From Cutaneotrichosporon cavernicola (Eukaryota > Basidiomycota > Tremellomycetes > Trichosporonales > Trichosporonaceae), in assembly GCF_030864355.1 (NCBI RefSeq), contig NC_083394.1:2852001-2916000 (forward strand): a stretch of 64,000 nucleotides of DNA. Direction: 5' to 3'. Shown in pieces: positions 22,306 to 32,824 of this stretch. Below the pieces are notes generated by a model. The model had not been told where the DNA came from, did no database searches, and worked only from the letters and a program-made list of their open reading frames with translations. Each line of letters opens with the position of its first letter. The first letter of the stretch is position 1. A program made the translations under genes and the position numbers.

Positions 22306-23091
22306 ATGCCAGTCCGTCAGATCAAGGCTGAAGAGGCGAGCGAAGCCGTCCGCGCCGACCTGGTGCAGGTCATGGCCGCGTCGTTCTTGACCTGTACGTG
22401 GCTTCTCTTCCCCTCTGTTGGACTTTATACCTCTCAAGAAAGGGCTCACCCCAGATAAGCCTTGGACAGGCATGTGGGGCGACGAGCGCGCGTTTACGGA
22501 GAAGCTGTTCGTCAGTGTCGTCGACAACGCGTTCGAGAAGTGGGAGGTTTGGGTTGCTGAGGACGACGAGAAGGATAAGGTCCTGGGCGTTGCAATGTGG
22601 TGTCCTCCCGGCGTGGGGTTTGAGTGAGTTGGCTTCCACCTCGCCGTCATCCCCGTCCTCTCCACGACGACCTCGCCCTTCCCAACACCACCTCCCTCCC
22701 TTCAACGCCCTCTAACAACAGCACTGCCTTCCTCCGCCCGTCCATCGCCGACCTCCCCGCACCACTCAAGCACCACTTCATCTCGCACGTCTCCCCCCAA
22801 TTCCGGGCACTCGATGATGTCCTCCCTGGCCACGACACAGAGTGGTGGTACCTCGCCTTCCTCGCAACCCACCCCGACGCCAAGGGCAAAGGCGTCGGCA
22901 CTGCCCTCCTGCAGTCCGGTGCGGAGAGGGCTGGATCAACCCCCCAAGCCCTGAGTACCGGGAATGACGAAAACCAGCATTTCTACGAGGGCAGGGGATA
23001 TGTCAAGCGCGGCCAAGTCGGAGCCGTCCTTCACGACGGCTACGACTGGACAGAGAGGTTGATGGTGTGTCCCGGCGACGCCGAGATCTAG
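22306..23091 (+). CDS. GNAT-family N-acetyltransferase
   Basis: Acetyl-CoA dependent acetyltransferase of unknown substrate. Exons 22306-22393, 22455-22623 and 22722-23091 give 208 residues. Conserved elements are VWVAEDDEKDKVLGVAMW (beta strand 4 region), WYLAFLATHPDAKGKGVG (motif A, with the K-G-K-G-V-G acetyl-CoA loop), TALLQSGAERA, and NQHFYEGRGYVKRG, the motif B Tyr region. It resembles the small fungal GNAT proteins annotated only as acetyltransferases. No targeting signal is seen, so it is probably cytosolic. Convergent with the Rab-GAP gene, 333 bp apart. Confidence 0.88.
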
Positions 23092-23424
23092 ATATTCGAT
23101 ATAATACTAGATGTGGCAAACGTCGACGCGCCCATGGAGCGACATATGTATGTGTGCGCTTGTGGAGGACTGGTGACAGTAGCGTCACAATGATCATATC
23201 AACGACTGGCAGTGGGTCAATGGTCACAGCCACTGCCACTGCCGCCGCCCGCCCAGCCACTACCACTGCCACTGCCGCTATACGCCAATGCAACGTCTTA
23301 TGCATATTATAACCAGGCAACACGGACAGGCCGCTTTTGTAAATGCGATGCACCTCCTCCGCCGCAGGACCAGCCCTCCTCCCCTCTCTCATATCAAATC
23401 CTCACTCGCTCACCAATTCGCTCG
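23092..23424. other. Convergent intergenic region, 333 bp
   Basis: Shared 3' flank of the GNAT and Rab-GAP genes. Between 23220 and 23280 it has CACTGCCACTGCCGCCGCC-like repeats. No gene is visible. Confidence 0.5.
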
Positions 23425-25680
23425 CTACAGCAGCGCGTCCTCACTAACTCCCTGTTCGACCTTTTTACGCCACTCGCGCCGCCAGTGCATGAGCATTTCG
23501 CGCACCCCGGACTGCCACAGCAACCGGCGCATCCACTCGAGCATGGCGTCGTCGTCCTCGGGCACATAGTAGCTGCTGAGCAAGGAGAGGATACTCTCAA
23601 AGTCGGCCGAAGGGTGGGCGAGTTCACGCCGGAACGCCCACAACAAGGCCATAACACCAATAATTATGACGTCGATGCCGTCGAGGAAGAGGGCGTCCCA
23701 GAGGCGGAGTTGGACATTGAAGGGGACGACATTGACGAAGAGCGTGATGTAGATCTTGGCGCCCCAGGCTGATGACGAGATCATGTTCCGTTTCTGTATT
23801 AGTTTTGTCAGAGGACGACTCACAAAGCTCGCGTATACGTCTGGCATGATCGATTCCATTAGGCGTTCCTGGACGTAGAATGTCTCGAGGAGACCGGGGA
23901 AGCCGGGCGCAAACATCCCATGTAAGTCGTATAGGTCGTGCAGGCGTACCATGAGCGAGTATGTGCGCAAAGGTTAGATGGATCGAAAGAGTGGGCTCAC
24001 CTCCGGCTCAAAGTAGCATAGCAGGGTTGCGGCCACACTCCCCATGCCCTGGCAGTATCCACATGTCCCGCAAGATTGGGAGAATGCGTGCAAGACGTGG
24101 AAGAGGGCGCGCTGCCCATGGCCGAAGCGCGTGCGGAACAGAGCATGTCCCGAGATTGTACGGGGCACGTCGAGGTCGATCTGCACGTCATTCGTGCTAG
24201 GCAGGTCCTTGCGCATATTGTAGTCGGCCTCAAGCGCGTTGTGTATCGGTACACGCTCGCCGTTCCGTCGCGCTCGGTCGGCGGCAGCCTCGGCCAGTGT
24301 CCACCACGCCGCCATACGCCATCGGTCTGGGATGCCCTTCCATATACGTGTGGTGTGCTTCCCCCCCTCGGTCGAACTCCATCGCCAGCCGATCACGTTC
24401 CGCCCCTCGTCTCGGTCCGCAACACTCATCATCGCCATCCACTTACCGACGCGCTCGGCTTCCCTCTTCCTGTGCCGCGTTTCGTCGGCGCGGCTAGGTC
24501 CTCCCGCTGGCACGATAGGCGGCGAGGGTGGCGGCCCCTTTGCAGGTCCAACCTTGACCTCGCCAGCGCTCTTCGCGGTCACTTTTGGGTGGGACTTGAA
24601 GCGCGCAGCTGGTACACGCACGAGCCGGTGCTCCGATCTCGTCTTGGTGTCGGCGTCCACGAAGCCGTACCGATCCAGGCTTTTGAGGAACTTGAGCTCC
24701 TGGTCTGTCATGAGGCTCGACGCGGCCCAGGTCGTGGTCACACGCGAGCCAGCCCCAATGCCACCGCGTGTGCGCTCGACGCCTTCGTCCCAGCCGTCGC
24801 CGTATACGCCCTCGACCTCGAGTCGTGCGTCTGATGTCAGCTCCTCAGATATCAATATACAACTGAACTCACACGTAGAGCGCACGTGGAACGCATCAGT
24901 CTCTTCGCCAGGGTACTGTGATGAGACGAGGGACGAGTTCGACGCCGCGAGGCTGTTCACTGCCGAGCCGTTGCGCGGGGTCGCTGCGATCCGCGCTATG
25001 CTGGGGTGTATCGGCGACGTAGATTCGGTGGGTGATAACGCGGGTGGTGTCTGTGGCGAGTTGTCCACGCGTAAGCGCAGGGGTATGGCGGAAGAGGAAC
25101 GCCGTTCCTCTGGAGGATCGGGAGACTGGTGCACCACTACATCAGGGGTGCGGGGCGGTGTGGTGCGGCTCCCGCGTCTGTCGGGATCAACTGGCTCCGG
25201 CGTCCAAGTCTGCGCAAGCTGGTGAGGCACGATATGCCGTTCCGCAGGATGCGCATAATCATGGGTGAGCGCCTGTCCAACCGCGATGCCCTGCGCCGGT
25301 GGATGCTGCGGGGCCTCCGAATGTCCGCCAACGCTCCACTCGTCGTCCTGCCGCGTAAAGTCCTGTGCGGTCGAGGGTCGCGCCAAGTTCCACTGGTCGT
25401 GCGACTGCTGCTGCTGAAGCGGAACCGAGACGTAGTCGCCCGTATCGAACGGCCGGGGTGTCACGTACACATCATCGTCGGCGTCCGAATACTGGCTCGC
25501 GTCGAGCTCCTCGAGCTCTTCATGGTCGCCGGCCATGTCTCGCGCCTGGTGTGGGAGCACGTGGTGCGAGTCGGACGCCGACGCCCAGCTATCACGGCCG
25601 TACAGGTTGTAGATGTCGTTGGCCTCTTGCGCGCTTTCAAAGTGCGAGCTGCGCTGCCCCGCGCCGTAAGGGATTGCCAT
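23425..25680 (-). CDS. TBC-domain Rab GTPase-activating protein
   Basis: Rab-GAP of the TBC class, acting on membrane traffic. Four exons (25680-24873, 24830-24001, 23967-23824, 23793-23425) give 716 residues. The N-terminal 350 residues are disordered (Ser/Pro/Gln-rich, acidic patch DASQYSDADDD). The TBC domain spans roughly 440-690, with the arginine-finger motif IDLDVPRT and the glutamine-finger GYCQGMGS both intact, then MFAPGFPGLLETFYVQERL, IYITLFVNVVPFNVQLRLW and a C-terminal SLLSSYYVPEDDDAMLEW. The ATG at 25680 has a strong context (ACCGCCATGG); an upstream start at 25767 would add 29 residues. The intron at 24000-23968 has a normal GTGAGC donor but no AG acceptor: the conserved frame resumes after TG, giving EPE-RTYSLMVRL. 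Confidence 0.9.
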
Positions 25681-26723
25681 GGCGGTAAGGTTAGGGTTGT
25701 TGATGGTGGTAGCACAAGAGACGGAGGTAGGATTGAGCGGTCGGTCGGTCGCGTCGACGCGTAGCACAGTCGCGCGCGTGGGCGTGGGCGTCGACGGACA
25801 ACAAGGATGAGGATGTAAGGGTGGAGCAAAGATGAGGATTGAGGATTGAGGATGGACGATGGGCGTTGGGCGTTGGGAGAGTGGAGAGGGGCGCGGGGAG
25901 TGTCAGGGACAGTGCTCATTGATATGTGCGCCACAGCGCCAAGATGGTGACGCGCACAATTTTGAGTCACTCACCATTCGCTACACATACACTAGTCTGG
26001 TTGACAAGTTGACAGTTGAATGGTGAATACTCAATGTTGATGGGTTCAAGTGCGAGCAAAGGCAGATATGATACAGTGCGGGGTGACTGTTTTGAACCGA
26101 CAGGTACTTACTTCTGTTCATCCATCATGTTTAAAGGCACGCCTGAGACCTTCCCTTGGGCCGTTCCAGCAAAGTCATTCAACAGGCTTCCTCTCCTTTG
26201 TCAACTTTATCAACTTTGAGTCTACTTGAGTTTGTAGTCGTCGACATGCTCTGATGCTCAAATGGTGAGCTCAACTTGAACTTTAAGCTATAAGAGTCGG
26301 TCGGACAGGCTTACTGTCTTACAATTGGATGGACATTGGACATTGGTCGCGCCCCGACTAACGTTCTAGCCAGCCTACGACCTGGTTATGATTGGCGATC
26401 GGACAAGTTATGACTAGACTAGACCTACGCAGTTAGCGTAAGATGTTGGGATCTTAGGAGTGTCTCAGTGTCTCCTCTCTCCTCGCTGATGCTTGGATTG
26501 CAAAGTAAACAGGAAGATCCGGATAAGAGGTTACAATCTACCACCAGAACCGAGGTATTCTCACCATGTACCGGCTATGACGGGATCAAAAGGCCTTCCC
26601 ATGTTAGACCGGCAACACCAGCCGGACATGTGGTGGACACCCACGCATCGGTATCGGTGATCCACCAACTACCAACTACTCCTCCCATTGTCATACTCTT
26701 CTTAAACACCGACACTCGTTACA
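25681..26723. other. Divergent intergenic region, Rab-GAP and PEX16
   Basis: 1,043 bp between start codons, AT-richer than its surroundings between about 26000 and 26450. It contains a small GGACATTGGACATTGG direct repeat near 26330. No gene is supportable. Confidence 0.5.
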
Positions 26724-28042
26724 ATGAGCCAACTTGTACAGGCTTATGAGCAGCTCCTCCTCGACAACGTCAGCACCGTCAACACGGTCGAGAGCGCCAT
26801 CCGCAATGTCACCTGGTTCCTCCCTGGCCGCTTTGCCGACGCCGACATTGCCTCAGAGGGCCGTGAGTACGCCACCACTTGCCCACTGACAAACAGTATA
26901 CGCCCTACTCTCGGTGGTGAGCAGCGTGCACGACCGGCTGCTAGAGAAGCGCATTCCGGCTGCTCTCTCGCTCCCGCCCCACCCGTTCGCTTCCGAGGCC
27001 GCCGGCGGGCCCAGTACCGTCCGCCAGCCTGGCTTTCCCCCCGTCCCCCGCCTCTCGCCTATCCTCCCTGCACCCAGTGAACACGCACGATACACCCGTT
27101 ACTGGAGCGAGCGGAGTGGGACCTACCGCCGCGCGAGCCGTGCCCTCACGACGATCACGTACATTGAGCTGCTAAGTGAGATGGTCGCTAAGCGGCGCCT
27201 AGGCGACCGCGTCCGCTGGAAGGTCGTCATGTCCATCGAGAGCATCAAGTGTGTCCATCCAAGATTGTGCTGATACAGAACCATCCTCCGCCTTCTCATA
27301 ATTGCCATCACGAGGCGGCCCGTGCTCGACCCGCCGACACCGAAGCGCGAGTTCGACTTTGCCTCCGTCCCGCAGGACAAGCTCCTTCCCCGCTCCTCTT
27401 CAGGCGAGAAGAAGAAGGGTGACAATGAGCGCCATGAGGTTCTTGGTGCTGTGGCAACGCGCGCACCCCTCAGGAACCACCTCTACCCTCTCATCGGCGC
27501 GCTGCCCGAGCAGTACCTGGAGCACCCGCTCATGCTAGTGCCCGAGCTCGGCACGGGGAGCGAGATGGCCAGCGAGCTCCTCAGCGCGACGGCCATCCTC
27601 GTCCAAGTCCTCCTCCTTGTCCGTGCATCGGTGAGTGTCAGCTGTTTACGCCGGACTTGAAGCTGACATCAGCGCGCCCCCAACCGCGCACGGTACCACC
27701 CCGCGTCCCTACCGACACTGTCGCGCAACCTGTGGCCCTTCGCCATCCCGATCGCGATGCAAATTCTCGCCCGTCGCCTTCGCGTTCCTGCCAGCGACTC
27801 GATCCTCCTCGCCGAGCACTATGCGCACGCTGACCGTCGCATTGCCTCCCACTTCTTCCTCCAGGGCCCAATGTGGATCGGCTGGACACGTCCCAAGGTT
27901 GTGGGCTTCATCAACTTCCTTGGTCGCATTCCTCTCATCTCTCTCGCAGGCGACCTCATCGGCGGATACCTCCCGCTCGTCGACGACTACTTCTGTGAGC
28001 TCTCAGAAAATGACAGAGCTGACGGCAGACATGGTTACGTGA
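26724..28042 (+). CDS. PEX16: Peroxisomal membrane protein PEX16
   Basis: Peroxin 16, required for insertion of peroxisomal membrane proteins and for peroxisome formation from the ER. Exons 26724-26862, 26897-27248, 27279-27630, 27673-27994 and 28029-28042 give 392 residues. Family landmarks are the N-terminal YEQLLLDNVSTVNTVESAI and TWFLPGRFADADIASEGLY block, ERSGTYRRASRALTTITY, ELLSEMVAKRRLGDRVRWK, the hydrophobic RLLIIAITRRPVL segment, and the C-terminal LLAEHYAHADRRIASHFFL with a membrane-like stretch WIGWTRPKVVGFINFL. The last exon is only 14 nt and encodes the final residues. The stop lies 53 bp from that of the convergent DUF1764 gene. Confidence 0.93.
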
Positions 28043-28095
28043 ACCAAAACTCGAGGGATGTAGGAGTACATATAGGTATAGGCACGTTTGTACAA

Positions 28096-28658
28096 TTAAA
28101 AGCCTGGGGTCAGCATTATCGCGGTGGAACGCACAGCAGTCGCAGTCGAAGGGGCAGAGGGGTGTGCCGCCAACTTCGGGGTCGATGCCGAGCTCGGCCT
28201 CCTTGAAAATGAGGTATCCTTCTTCCGTGCGCTGGCCTGCTGTCAGGTCTGATGATGATCAACTTACGGTCGCCGTCACCGCGACTATCACGCCACAACC
28301 GGTCTTGCTCGACCTCGGTCCGGTCGCGTTTCCCTGCGTTCCCAGCGCGAGCCTCCTTCGCCCGATCCAAAGCGGCAACGACAGCGACGGAGGGGTCAAC
28401 GACTTCTTCCACGACACTTGATTGCTGGGTCTTGTTCTCCTTCTCCTTCTTGTTCGGCTTTTCTCCGCTCTTCTTAGATTTCTTGACCTTGTCCTTCATC
28501 TCGCTCCGCTTCGCTGCCTCCTCTACCTTCCGTCCCTCATCGCGCTTCTTCCCCTTGGCCTTGCTCTTGACAGCTTTGGGGGCAGCGAAAATGTCGTCGA
28601 TTTCCCCCGCGTCGACGACCACGGCCTTCTTCTTGCCCTTGTCCTTCTTGTCGCTCAT
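28096..28658 (-). CDS. DUF1764 family protein
   Basis: Small Lys-rich protein of the widespread eukaryotic DUF1764 family, whose function is not established. Exons 28658-28268, 28236-28135 and 28103-28096 give 166 residues. The N-terminus is highly basic (MSDKKDKGKKKAVVV, then EIDDIFAAPKAVKSKAKGKK, typical of the family). The C-terminus carries the diagnostic RTEEGYLIFKEAELGI and the Cys cluster CPFDCDCCF directly before the stop. The last Cys, Phe and stop codon lie in an 8-nt terminal exon. Without that splice the reading frame would run on with unrelated sequence, so the family's conserved end supports the join. Basic composition suggests a nuclear or nucleolar location. Confidence 0.9.
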
Positions 28659-28866
28659 GATGTCGTGGTCGTGCTCGTGGTCGTGGCCGGAGTTGTTGAT
28701 AGAGAACCAGAGTTGGTGGGTGGCCAATCTTTGCCAAAGATTAGATCCCGGCGGGGTCCCGGATTCGTGCCTGGTGAGTAGCCTCTCTAGAGATGCCCGA
28801 CGTTTCCGTCTTTCTCCTACCCTCTCCTCACTTGTCCACCTACTCTCTCTTATCTATAGCGAAACC

Positions 28867-30404
28867 ATGCTCGCGCGCTCGATGGCTCTCCGCTTCGGTC
28901 GCCCCGCGGGATTTCTTGGGCGGCGCGCCCTCAGCAGTTAGTTGAACGCTCCATACCCATACCACCAACTAACGCCAGCCAACTCCAACAACGCACCCTT
29001 CCCCGACAAGCTGGCTTTTGCTTTTGATATTGTTCGTCTGATGCGGCACGTGTACCGAGCTGATAGCAGGACGGAGTACTCAAGCAGGGGAAGTTTGTGC
29101 TTCCGCAGGCTAAGCGGGTCATGAAGATGCTTACTGGGGAGGACGGGCGGTTGCCACGGTGAGTCAGATAGGGCAGCTGCAGGCAGCTAAATGACGGATA
29201 TAGCAGCGGCTAAAGTCAACTAGTTGAATTGCATCTGCCTCACAACAGCCACTAACACCACACCAGACCAGTACCCTTCCTCCTCATGACGAATGGCGGT
29301 GGCGTGGTCGACTCTGAACGAGTCAAACTCCTCTCGCGGGATCTCGGCGTCGAGGTGTGTCCACTCTAGCTTAACGCGATGAACTCTACTAACCACAGCT
29401 TAACGAAAACCAGCTCGTGCAAAGCCACACGCCGCTCAAGCCCGCCATGGCTCAGTTCGCGGACAAGGTCGTCCTCTGCATCGGTGGCCCGAAGGACGCA
29501 GCGCGTAAGGTCGCTGAATCATACGGCCTGCGCAAGGCGGTCCTTCCTCATGACATCCTGCACTGGAACCGCACCATCTGGGATCGGTACAAGTTTGGGC
29601 CTGCCGACGAGGAACTCGTCCGCGTAAGTCTGGCCACTTGGTTGGGCCTCAGCTGACCCCAGCACGACATCAACTTCACAACCACCCCCGTCAGTGCGAT
29701 CTTCGTCCTCCACGACAGCTACGACTGGGGCCGCGACTTGACGATCATCAACGAGCTCATGCAGTCTGAAGGCGGGTTACTGGGCACTGTCCGTGAGGAC
29801 AGGCACATCCAGAAGCCTGGCGGGGAGATCCCGCTCTTCTTCTCCAACCCCGACCTGGAGTGGAAGTCGTGAGCTCAAGCTGGTTCGGTCAGCTGACACC
29901 AGTGACTACCCCGTCGTGCGCCTGGGGATGGGCGCGTTCTCCCTTTCCGTCAGCGCGGTGTACAAGGCGACAACCGGGTTAGATCTGCCATTTACGCAGA
30001 TCGGTAAGCCCCACCGCCTGACGTACGAGTTTGCGGACTCGATGCTCCGGCGACGCGTCAAGGAACTGCGAGGGGCAGACCAGGACTTGAACGTGTGCGT
30101 AGCTCTTTTGGCTCTGGGACAAGCTAATGGCAGATACATGATAGGCGGTAAGCTACTAGCAGCGCGAGATACTGACGCCCGTTTAAGACAACCCGCTATC
30201 TGGTCAGTTGTCTCGATGTTATTGAAACTGACGACAGACATCTGGGGCGCCAATAACTTTGGGTGGGACTCGATTCTACTCCGCACCGGGGTGTACCAGG
30301 GCGGGGAACCAAGCCACATCCCCACGGCGATCTGTGACGACGTCGAGCTGGCCGTCGACTGGGCGTTCAAGAACGAGCGCATGAGGTCAGCGAAGGAGGC
30401 GTAG
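28867..30404 (+). CDS. HAD-superfamily protein, HDHD5/CECR5-like, mitochondrial
   Basis: Haloacid-dehalogenase superfamily protein of the CECR5 (HDHD5, yeast YKR070W) group, usually mitochondrial. Ten exons (28867-28936, 28979-29031, 29070-29158, 29267-29354, 29399-29623, 29663-29868, 29903-30094, 30134-30147, 30188-30202, 30238-30404) give 372 residues. The N-terminus is a typical presequence (MLARSMALRFGRPAGFLGRR). Motif I is FAFDIDGVLKQGK, with both aspartates, and is split by an intron with a GTTCGT donor. Then come PFLLMTNGGGVVDSERV (motif II Thr), the cap domain, IGKPHRLTYEFA, and motif III/IV YMIGDNPLSDIWGANNFGW, which is spread over two microexons of 14 and 15 nt. The specific substrate is unknown. 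Confidence 0.92.
29216..29227. repeat. 12-bp palindrome in an intron
   Basis: TCAACTAGTTGA lies inside the third intron of the HDHD5-like gene and matches the core of the 16-bp palindrome at 3324-3339. Confidence 0.6.
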
Positions 30405-30662
30405 GGTTAACTGGTCAAAGCTAGCTGTAGAGCGTTGGGCCAATCTACAGACCTTAGATCCATACATGCTAGAGCTCGAGTGCAACTGGTGAAGGGTTGT
30501 TGACACAATCGGGAGTTTACGTAAAAATTAGGCCCCGCACTGCGCTCGCTCAGCGGTTGGCATACCGTGTCATCATCAGTCTTTCTCTGATTGTTCATCC
30601 CATCTCCCACCTTCTCTCATTCTATTCTCCTTCATCCCAAACAGGTCGACGGTAGTGTAGTC

Positions 30663-31929
30663 ATGAGCACACCACCACCACCACCACCAGACAGCGCGCC
30701 GTCTGGCGCCGCACCAATCCCCGCCTCCCCACCTACCCCTCAAGTCACCTCCCAAGCCTCGGCCACGCCACCCGACGCGCCCGCGTCGGTCCCAACTGCT
30801 TCTTCCTCCAATGTACAAGTCTTCCGCCCAGCCGACGCGTCCTCGAAGCGTGAGCCTTATCCCCGACTCCGGCTTCCTCGACTCAGCTTCCTTCACCAGA
30901 ATCTTAACTGATCCCAGCCGAGGAGCCCGACGCGTCGTTCTACGAACCGACCATATCGGACGTGCAGGATTACCATTCGATGATCCTCGGGCGGTCGAAG
31001 CAGTTGAACGAGGCGCCGCTGCTTACCGCCAAGCACCGGGATGCGGAGCGCGCAGCGGCTGAGAAGCGTAAGGCTGAGAAGTGGCCTAACGTGAGTGCCA
31101 ATACCCTCCTCCCTCCTCTCCCCCTCTTCTCCCTTTTCTCTCCCCAAACAGCCACATAACCATTTCCCCCTCCCCCCTAGGGCCTGGGGATCCGGCTGCT
31201 TTCGTGATTGTAGCTGACGGCAGGCAACGATCCGTGTCAAGTTCTCGGACGGCACGCAGATCCAGAGTGTCTTCCCCTCGTCTTCCGCGTGAGTCTCTTT
31301 CCGTTGCGACTGAATTAATTGAATTGAGCAAGCTGCTCGCCTACCCCGCGCACGCTGACCCCAGTATCCAGCCTGTGTATGCCTTCGTGCGCGAGTCGCT
31401 CTCGCCCGACGCCGCGACCAAGCCATTCACCTTCTACCAGCCTCCACGCACGACCTTCCCCGAGCGGCCCGTCCCTCAGCCCCCAGTCCCCAAGCACATC
31501 AATCCCGCCATGCGCTCGCGCGTCGTCCAGTCCCACAATGGGCCGCAGCGTGGACCTAATGCCGCGGGCATCCAGGGTGGGAGTGGCGGGAAGGAGAGCC
31601 TGAGCGAGCTCGAACTGGTGCCGCAGAGCGTACTGCTTGTGCGGTGGGAGGATGCGGCGATGAACTGTGAGTGTCTGAGTGACTGCCGCCTCTGCCCCGC
31701 GCTAGTGAGCGCCCCCGTCTCCCAGTGGCCAGCTCCAGGCCCATCGTATTTGCTGACCCCAGCCTCGGACTATCCCGCGCCCCTCAAGGACGAGCTCCGC
31801 GCCAAGGCTGCGCCTTTGCCGCCTCCTGCTGTCAAGGAGGCGCCCGAGCCTGTCAAGAAACTCACGCGCAAGGCGGGCGAGGTCAAGATGCCCAAGTGGC
31901 TACAGAAAGGCCTACTGAAGAAGAAGTAG
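30663..31929 (+). CDS. UBX-domain protein, Ubx4/ASPSCR1 (TUG)-like
   Basis: UBX proteins are adaptors of the Cdc48/p97 ATPase. Exons 30663-30849, 30918-31090, 31224-31288, 31365-31666 and 31763-31929 give 297 residues. The N-terminal 60 residues are Pro/Ser/Ala-rich. A conserved charged segment follows (FYEPTISDVQDYHSMILGR), then the UBX fold (ATIRVKFSDGTQIQSVF, IQPVYAFVRESL, FTFYQPPRTTF; the S3/S4 loop turn lacks an obvious FPR), and a basic tail MPKWLQKGLLKKK. Order and tail resemble Ubx4/TUG rather than the UBA-UBX group; the N-terminal ubiquitin-like domain of TUG is absent. Introns end with the usual CTGACCCCAG. Confidence 0.8.
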
Positions 31930-32119
31930 GTTAGAGCTTAGAGGGTATGTATAGTATTCCGTGCTGTTGGTGACTCCTCATCTGTGCATGTGTCCTATCA
32001 TGATGTTGTGCTCTTGACTACTCCCTCCCACGCCGAAACGCAACGCATCGGTCAACACACCTCGTCTCTTGGGCATGACGATCTCGTCCTCAGGTTGTCC
32101 ACTTCAACTCCTCCCGCCA

Positions 32120-32365
32120 CTACACGGGGGTCTGCCGGAACAGGTCCGGCGTCCTGCTAAAGTCCGGGAAGCGCTTCGGCACCGCGAGGCCCTTCTGGCC
32201 CGCCAAATGGTGGCGCGCGGCAGGGGCAGCGAGCGGTTCGTTCATGCGCGCCTCATCCGGCGTGTGGTCGTTGTTCATCCGCCCTACATGCTCGGCCTCC
32301 TGGGACGCGGCGTCAATCGACGACGCGTCCATGCTCTGGGAGTGGACGGGGTGGTGCTGGTTCAT
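32120..32365 (-). CDS. Small hypothetical protein, 81 aa
   Basis: An ATG-initiated 81-codon reading frame with plausible coding texture: His/Gln/Asp/Met-rich start (MNQHHPVHSQSMDASSIDAA) and a C-terminal GLAVPKRFPDFSRTPDLF. No homologous family is recognised, and opposite-strand frames are also open. It lies downstream of the P-loop gene on the same strand, after a 459-bp gap. It may be a short secreted-free stress-type protein or a chance ORF. Confidence 0.4.
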   Translation of the reverse strand: MNQHHPVHSQSMDASSIDAASQEAEHVGRMNNDHTPDEARMNEPLAAPAARHHLAGQKGLAVPKRFPDFSRTPDLFRQTPV

Positions 32366-32824
32366 GAGGAGGAGAAGGAGTTGGTGGTAGGTTGTGGTGG
32401 GTCTGTTTGGAACGCGCTGGTGTTTCTACTTGGAAGGCAGTCGCAGGCTTGATGGAAGTGGAAGTAGTGGCGGCTGGGGAAGGAGGTGGAGAAGAGTTGG
32501 AAGGATGATGAACTGGAGTCCGTGGGAACGCTCGGCGAGTCTATATACAGCAGCGCCGAGCCCCACTCGTTCGTGCCGTCGCGTCCCGTGACGAATGTGG
32601 AGCGACGTAGCCGTGGAGTGTGGGACTGTCGACGCGAATATCGGTGCACATCTTATCTGGACACGGCGCACGAGGAATGTGCTGGTGGAAGGAGGAATGG
32701 TGGATCGTGGAGCTCCGTGTAGCAGGGCGGAGACGAATGGTTTGCATGGTGTGGAGAGTGCGTAGGCGTAAGGTCGGGGACCGGGTCGGAGATGTTCCGG
32801 CAGGGCGAGATAATGCCTCTGATC
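32366..32824. other. Intergenic, 459 bp
   Basis: Spacer between the small ORF and the P-loop gene, both on the minus strand. Nothing specific is seen. Confidence 0.45.
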
